Assembly: GCF_050943825.1 (NCBI RefSeq) | Contig: NZ_JBMNPX010000002.1 | Span: 248,001 to 312,000, forward strand | DNA from: Pseudoflavonifractor sp050943825 | GTDB taxonomy: Bacteria > Bacillota > Clostridia > Oscillospirales > Oscillospiraceae | DNA: 64,000 nucleotides | Direction: 5' to 3' | Shown here: one piece after another, positions 59,447 to 64,000 of the stretch | Layout of the letters: every line of letters starts with the position of its first letter | How positions within the stretch are numbered: the first letter of the stretch is position 1 | Made by a program: the position numbers and the translations under genes | Notes under the pieces: generated by a model | Databases searched by the model: none | What the model was told of the DNA's origin: nothing | Seen by the model: the letters and a program-made list of their open reading frames with translations, nothing else

Positions 59447-60259
59447 ATGAAGACGCGATTGCTTTCCGCAGCCATGTGTCTGGCGCTGGTGTTCACCCTT
59501 GCCAGCCAGGCTGCAGCCACGGAGACACCCAGCTTTACGTTGGATGGCACTGCCCTTCAGATGGAAGTGGCCCCTATGGTGGTGAACCGTACCACCTATG
59601 TCTGTTACTGGCCCGTCGTCAAGGCGATGTATCCCGACGCCGTGGCAACCTGGGAGAATGACCGTGCTGTGGTCCGTGCCCAGGGCCTGGAGCTGACCAT
59701 CCAGATCGGCGCGCCCTATCTGGTGGCCAACGGCCGTTACCTCTACTTTGAGGGCGGCCCCCTCCTGCAGGACGGCAACATCATGGTTCCCATCCGCACC
59801 CTGGCCCAGGCCCTTGGCGCCTCGGTGACCTGGGAGAAGGCCTCCGGTTCGGTGGCCATCCAGTCGGGGACCGGCCCCATCCTCTCCGGCGACCAGTACT
59901 ACAACGCCGACAGCCTCTACTGGCTGTCCCACATCATCAACGCCGAGAGCGGCAATCAGCCCCTGGAGGGCAAGATTGCGGTGGGCAATGTGGTGCTCAA
60001 CCGGGTCAATAGCCCCCTCTTCCCCAATACGGTGTATGAGGTGGTGTTCCAGCGCAACCAGTTCACCCCGGTGTCCAACGGCTCCATCTACCGGGAGCCC
60101 AACGCCGAGAGCGTGATTGCCGCCAAGCTCTGCCTGGACGGCGCAAATACCGCCGGCGCCAGCCTCTACTTCGTCAACCCCTATGTCGCCCCCAACAGCT
60201 GGGCTTCCCGCAACCGGCCCTATGTGGCCACCATCGGCGCCCACGCCTTCTTCGCATAA
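59447..60259 (+). CDS. Secreted cell-wall hydrolase: copper-amine-oxidase-N-like domain plus SleB domain (paralogue 2)
   Basis: This 270-aa paralogue of the gene at 58058 has signal peptide MKTRLLSAAMCLALVFTLASQAAA, a domain with MVVNRTTYVCYWPVVKAM and IMVPIRTLAQALGASVTW, and the SleB-type domain SLYWLSHIINAESGNQPLEG. Identity is moderate and highest in the C-terminal domain, so the duplication is old. ATG 59447 has AGGAG 11 bases upstream. A WalR-type box overlaps its promoter, unlike its sister. Confidence 0.92.
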   Translation: MKTRLLSAAMCLALVFTLASQAAATETPSFTLDGTALQMEVAPMVVNRTTYVCYWPVVKAMYPDAVATWENDRAVVRAQGLELTIQIGAPYLVANGRYLYFEGGPLLQDGNIMVPIRTLAQALGASVTWEKASGSVAIQSGTGPILSGDQYYNADSLYWLSHIINAESGNQPLEGKIAVGNVVLNRVNSPLFPNTVYEVVFQRNQFTPVSNGSIYREPNAESVIAAKLCLDGANTAGASLYFVNPYVAPNSWASRNRPYVATIGAHAFFA

Positions 60260-60261
60260 CC

Positions 60262-60295
60262 CCAAAGCCCGGAAGCAGCTGCTTCCGGGCTTTTT
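60262..60295 (+). terminator. Terminator of hydrolase paralogue 2
   Basis: AAAGCCCGGAAGCAG and CTGCTTCCGGGCTTT form a stem followed by T5. Confidence 0.9.
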
Positions 60296-60314
60296 CTTTT
60301 CGCCATATCTCAAT

Positions 60315-60342
60315 TTGCGTTCTCCCGGATTTGTGCTATAAT
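60315..60342 (+). promoter_or_regulatory. Promoter of the FHA-FtsW/PBP operon
   Basis: TTGCGT (60315-60320), 16-bp spacer, consensus TATAAT (60337-60342). Confidence 0.7.
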
Positions 60343-60418
60343 GTTCGGAACGGAGCGGGGCAGCCGCCGCGCTCCATCTTCCATGAACCGCTGACCAGGA
60401 AAGGAGGAGGTTCCGCCT

Positions 60419-62224
60419 GTGAACGCAGCAAATTTTCCCCAGGCTCTGCTGGACCAGCTGACGGCCCTGCTGGCCGCCAATCCGGAGCTGGGGGCATGGT
60501 ATACCGCCATTGTGCGCTTTGTGTTTCCCGTGCTGGCCCTGCTGATTCTCATCCGTACCATCCGGTCCCTGCTGACGGTGCCCCATGTGCCCGAGGTGTG
60601 GGCCTATCTCACCCTGCCCAACGGGGCCAGCGAGCCCCTGACCCACTGGGAGAACATCCTGGGCCGTGCAGGAGCGTCCGATGTGGTGCTGGGCTACCCC
60701 ACCGTGTCCCGGCAGCACGCCGCCCTCATCCGGGCGGAGGACGACAGCTGGACGGTGTACGACCTGGACTCCAAGGGCGGCGTGGCCGTCAACGGCAGGG
60801 AGGTGGAGGGCCAGGCCCCCGTGGCCTACGGCGACGTGCTGTCTCTGGGGGGCGTGGAGACCGTCCTGCTGGCCGTGTCCCAGGAGGAGCTGGAGGCCCG
60901 CCGCAAGGCCCGGAAGGCCCAGCGGCCCGTGTCCCCCTGGCTGGGGCTGGTGCTGCTCACCGTCTTCCAGGTGCTCACCGCCGTGCAGCTCATTGTGGCC
61001 GAAGGGGAGGGGGCCTCTGTGGCCATCCCCACCACCTACCTGTGCCTGACCGCCGTCATGTGGGGCTACTTCATGTTCATGCGTGCCACGGGCCGGGTTG
61101 GCTTTGAGATGGAGACCATCGCCTTTTTCCTGTGTACCCTCTCCCTGGCGGTCACCGCCTCCAAGAACCCGGGCGGACTGTTCAAGCAGTTTGCCGCCAT
61201 CCTGCTGGGCCTGGCCCTCTTTGTGGTGCTGGGGGTTTTTATGCGGGACCTGGAGCGGGTGAAGAAAATCCGCTGGCTCATGGCCGCCGCCGCCATCTGC
61301 CTGCTGGGAGCCACTCTGGTACTGGGCACCGGCCTCAACGGCGCGAAAAACTGGATTGTGCTGGGCGGCATGTCCTTCCAGCCCTCTGAGATTGCGAAAA
61401 TCTGCTATATCTTCGCCGGAGCCGCCACCCTGGACCGGCTCTTCCGCAAGCGGAACCTGGGGCTGTTCATCGTCCTCACCGGCGCCTGCATGGGCTGCCT
61501 GGCCATCATGAGCGACTTCGGCACCGCGGCCATCTTCTTCGCCGCCTTCCTGGTCATCGCCTACCTCCGCTCCGGCGACTGGGCCACCCTGGGCCTCATC
61601 ACCGCCGCCGGCGTGGGTGCAGCCGCCGTGGTGGTCACCCTGAAGCCCTACATCCTCCGCCGCTTCGCCACCTGGGGCCACGCCTGGGAGTACGCCTCCT
61701 CCGGCGGCTTCCAGCAGACCCGCACCATGTCTGCCGCCGCATCCGGGGGTCTGGTGGGCGTGGGCGCGGGAGAGGGCTGGCTCCAGCGGGTCAGCGCCGC
61801 TGAGACCGACCTGGTCTTCGGTATGCTCTGCGAGGAGTGGGGCCTCATTATCGCCGCTCTCTCGGTGGCCGCCATTGTCACCCTGGCTGTGTTCGCCGTC
61901 CGGTCCTGCCGGGCGGGCCGCTCCAGCTTCTACACCATCGCCGCCTGCGGCGCCGCCGGGCTGATGGTGGTCCAGACCTGCCTGAACGTGTTCGGCGCGG
62001 TGGACATCCTGCCCCTCACCGGCGTCACCTTCCCCTTTGTGTCGGTGGGCGGCTCGGCCATGATGGGCTCCTGGGGCCTGCTGGCCTTCCTCAAGGCCAC
62101 CGACACCCGCCAGAACGCCAGCTTCGCCATCCGTCTGCCCTCCAAAAAACAGGGAAAGCGGCTGGCGGCGCCCGTCCGGCCGGAGGAAGAACCCGACTGG
62201 GAGGAAGGAGATGAGGAGGCGTGA
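60419..62224 (+). CDS. FHA domain-FtsW/RodA/SpoVE fusion (SEDS glycosyltransferase)
   Basis: This 601-aa protein starts with a transmembrane helix (about 28-48), then a cytoplasmic FHA phosphothreonine-binding domain (about 60-155; ILGRAGASDVVLGYPTVSRQHAALI), then about ten helices of the SEDS family with NGAKNWIVLGGMSFQPSEIAK, LIMSDFGTA-like LAIMSDFGTAA and a late PLTGVTFPFVSVGGSAMM. SEDS proteins polymerise peptidoglycan with a class B PBP, which the next gene encodes. The FHA domain implies control by a Ser/Thr kinase such as PrkC. GTG 60419 follows AAAGGAGGAGG. Confidence 0.94.
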   Translation: MNAANFPQALLDQLTALLAANPELGAWYTAIVRFVFPVLALLILIRTIRSLLTVPHVPEVWAYLTLPNGASEPLTHWENILGRAGASDVVLGYPTVSRQHAALIRAEDDSWTVYDLDSKGGVAVNGREVEGQAPVAYGDVLSLGGVETVLLAVSQEELEARRKARKAQRPVSPWLGLVLLTVFQVLTAVQLIVAEGEGASVAIPTTYLCLTAVMWGYFMFMRATGRVGFEMETIAFFLCTLSLAVTASKNPGGLFKQFAAILLGLALFVVLGVFMRDLERVKKIRWLMAAAAICLLGATLVLGTGLNGAKNWIVLGGMSFQPSEIAKICYIFAGAATLDRLFRKRNLGLFIVLTGACMGCLAIMSDFGTAAIFFAAFLVIAYLRSGDWATLGLITAAGVGAAAVVVTLKPYILRRFATWGHAWEYASSGGFQQTRTMSAAASGGLVGVGAGEGWLQRVSAAETDLVFGMLCEEWGLIIAALSVAAIVTLAVFAVRSCRAGRSSFYTIAACGAAGLMVVQTCLNVFGAVDILPLTGVTFPFVSVGGSAMMGSWGLLAFLKATDTRQNASFAIRLPSKKQGKRLAAPVRPEEEPDWEEGDEEA

Positions 62225-63591
62225 AACGAATTGAAAAACGGGCGGGTGTGTGCCTGATTCTGGCCGCCGCCCTGGTGCTGGGTCTGTGCTTCTATGTCCT
62301 GCGCTATGCGCTCTACGGCGGCAAGTGGGTCTCTCTGGCCGCCAACCGCCACCTCTACAACAGCGCCGGACAGCTCTCAGTGGGCCGGGTGCTGGACCGG
62401 GACGGGGACGTGCTCTCCTGGGCCGACGAGAACGGCAACCGGTGCTACTACGACGGCGAGACCGTCCGTAAGGCCACCCTACATGCCGTGGGGGACGCCT
62501 CGGGCAAAATCGGCACCGGCGCTCTGGTGGCCTTTGCCGACCAGCTGTCCGGCTACAACCTGCTCACCGGCGCATACAGTCTCCAGGGCACGGGCAACGA
62601 CCTGTACCTGACCCTGGACGCCCGGTACAACTACATCGCCTACAACGCCCTGAACGGACGGAAGGGGGCGGTGGGGGTGTACAACTACAAGACCGGCGAG
62701 ATTCTCTGCATGGTCTCCACCCCCACCTTTGACCCGGCCTACCCGCCTGACATCCAGGAGGGGGACGAGCAGTTTGACGGCGTGTATATCAACCGCTTCC
62801 TCTCGGGCACTTTTGTGCCCGGCTCGGTGTTCAAGACGGTCACCCTGGCCGCCGCCATCGAGAACATCCCCGACCTCTTTGACCGCACCTGGACCTGTAC
62901 CGGCTCCGCCCAGGTGGGGGAGGGCACCGTCACCTGTCCCTCCGCCCACGGGGACATGGACATATACGGCGCTCTGGCCTCCTCCTGCAACGGCGTGTTT
63001 GCCCAGCTGGCCGTGGAGCTGGGGCCGGAGGTGATGACCGCCTACGCTGAGAAGGCGGGGCTGACCTCCAGCTATGAGGTCAGCGGCATCTCCACCGCCA
63101 GGGGCCGCTTTGACCTGACCAGCGCCACCGTCAACGACCAGGGCTGGGCCGGTGTGGGCCAGTACAGCGACGCGGTGAACCCCTGCGCCCTGATGGTCTA
63201 CATGGGAGCCGTGGCCAACGGCGGCAAGGCGGCGGTGCCCCAGCTGGTGCTCCGCACGGAGAACAGCCTGGGCTGGAGCATGCCCTACCTGAAGCACAGC
63301 ACAGGCCGCCTCATTGAGACGGACACGGCGGAGCTTCTGGCCGACATGATGGCCCGCAACGTCACTGAGACCTACGGCGCCTCCCGCTTCCCCAACATGG
63401 ACATTTGCGCCAAGTCGGGCACGGCGGAGGTGGGCGGCGGCAAGGCCCCCAACGCCTGGTTCACCGGCTTCCTGCGCAATGAGGATGCGCCCTACGCCTT
63501 TGTGGTGCTGGTGGAGAACGGCGGCAGCGGCGCGGATGTGGCGGGCTCTGTGGCCGCCCAGGTGCTGGACGCGCTGGTAAACGGATACTGA
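62221..63591 (+). CDS. Class B penicillin-binding protein transpeptidase
   Basis: This 456-aa protein has an N-terminal anchor (about 8-30) and a transpeptidase domain with all three active-site motifs: SVFK (in PGSVFKTVTLAA), SCN (in ASSCNGVFAQL) and KSGT (in CAKSGTAEVGGG). It is short for a class B PBP, lacking most of the pedestal domain, like PbpA of mycobacteria, which is also paired with an FHA-linked division operon. GTG 62221 overlaps the stop of the SEDS gene, so the two are a matched pair. Confidence 0.94.
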   Translation: MKRIEKRAGVCLILAAALVLGLCFYVLRYALYGGKWVSLAANRHLYNSAGQLSVGRVLDRDGDVLSWADENGNRCYYDGETVRKATLHAVGDASGKIGTGALVAFADQLSGYNLLTGAYSLQGTGNDLYLTLDARYNYIAYNALNGRKGAVGVYNYKTGEILCMVSTPTFDPAYPPDIQEGDEQFDGVYINRFLSGTFVPGSVFKTVTLAAAIENIPDLFDRTWTCTGSAQVGEGTVTCPSAHGDMDIYGALASSCNGVFAQLAVELGPEVMTAYAEKAGLTSSYEVSGISTARGRFDLTSATVNDQGWAGVGQYSDAVNPCALMVYMGAVANGGKAAVPQLVLRTENSLGWSMPYLKHSTGRLIETDTAELLADMMARNVTETYGASRFPNMDICAKSGTAEVGGGKAPNAWFTGFLRNEDAPYAFVVLVENGGSGADVAGSVAAQVLDALVNGY

Positions 63592-63607
63592 GCGGAGATG
63601 AACATCC

Positions 63608-64000
63608 ATGGACAATAAAGTGTACGCGGTGCGCTGCACCGACTACGCCCAGGCGGACGAGAAGCTGGGGCTGCTGCTGGACATGATGGGCGGCATGGGC
63701 CGCTTTGCCAGGGAAGGGGAGACCCTGGCCCTGAAGGCCAACCTACTGGAGTCCATTGCCCCCGACCGGGCGGTGACCACCCACCCGTCGGTGGTGGCGG
63801 CGGTGGCGTCCCAGACGGTGAAAGCAGGGGCAAAGGCGGTTATTTTGGACAGCCCGGGCGGCGGCCACTGGCAGAACAGCCCCGCCGCCCTGGAGAAGCT
63901 CTATAACGTCACCGGCATGGCGGAGGCCGCCCGGCAGTCCGGTGCAGCCCTCAACTACGACATGAGCCGGGAGCAGCGCTCCTTCCCCCAGGGAGAGCTA
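63608..64000 (+). CDS. DUF362 domain protein, 3' truncated
   Basis: The first 131 residues are present before the window ends. LALKANLLESIAPDRAVTTHPSVVAAVA and AVILDSPGGGHW match the DUF362 family, often fused to ferredoxin domains and of unknown function. The start ATG lies 14 bp after the PBP stop, with a GGAGATG site; co-transcription with the PBP is likely. Confidence 0.88.
   Translation, partial: MDNKVYAVRCTDYAQADEKLGLLLDMMGGMGRFAREGETLALKANLLESIAPDRAVTTHPSVVAAVASQTVKAGAKAVILDSPGGGHWQNSPAALEKLYNVTGMAEAARQSGAALNYDMSREQRSFPQGEL

Overview
The window looks like chromosomal DNA from a high-GC, spore-forming clostridial Firmicute, probably an Oscillospirales gut bacterium of the Flavonifractor/Lawsonibacter type. 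That rank is inferred from gene content: spoIIR, HPr with HPr kinase, MutS2, Gram-positive Shine-Dalgarno signals and 2-hydroxyacyl-CoA dehydratase genes. No rRNA, tRNA, phage or complete IS was seen.

Layout. 1-11.1 kb: a self-contained PTS operon (partial HPr, PRD regulator, enzyme I, a small Cys-rich membrane protein, galactitol-type EIIA/EIIB/EIIC, a 2-hydroxyacid dehydrogenase, a class II aldolase, a Zn- and an Fe-alcohol dehydrogenase). 11.1-13 kb: DUF378 protein and a MATE pump on the minus strand. 13-28.5 kb: housekeeping and repair (spoIIR, mutS2, HPr, uvrC, rsmD, coaD, pyrE, radC, uvrB, M28 peptidase, uvrA). 28.6-31.8 kb: CocE-type hydrolase, histidine phosphatase and a GuaA-like amidotransferase domain without its catalytic Cys. 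31.8-35.1 kb: minus-strand feoA-feoA-feoB iron operon. 35.2-39.5 kb: CsoR-family sensor, then a divergent LysR/cysteine desulfurase and yedE/yedF/DUF3343 block of the selenium-trait type. 39.6-45 kb: dus, a 3-hydroxyisobutyrate dehydrogenase relative, a cytidylate-kinase-like protein, a second MATE pump and hprK. 45.2-53.6 kb: TetR regulator and an unusual radical-dehydratase cluster (CooC-like ATPase, two 2-hydroxyacyl-CoA dehydratase subunits, activase, 51-aa membrane peptide, acetyl-CoA-synthase-like protein, 762-aa old-yellow-enzyme-type reductase). 53.7-64 kb: glmS, a MobB-MogA fusion, gluQ, two paralogous SleB-like cell-wall hydrolases, an FHA-FtsW fusion with its penicillin-binding protein, and a truncated DUF362 protein.

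The most unusual feature is a set of short non-coding elements beside three genes (start of uvrC, ends of pyrE and uvrB). Each separates two copies of 40-72 bp of that gene's terminus, and every coding difference between the copies is synonymous. The pyrE and uvrB elements are homologous and fold into the same hairpin plus three-way junction, with compensatory base changes. I know no name for this family.

Regulatory sites readable from the sequence include sigma-A promoters with 16-18 bp spacing, a sigma-F-like promoter for spoIIR, a LexA box in the uvrB promoter, paired palindromes in the feo operon, a WalR-type box at a cell-wall hydrolase promoter, and terminator hairpins placed between promoter and start codon for two genes.
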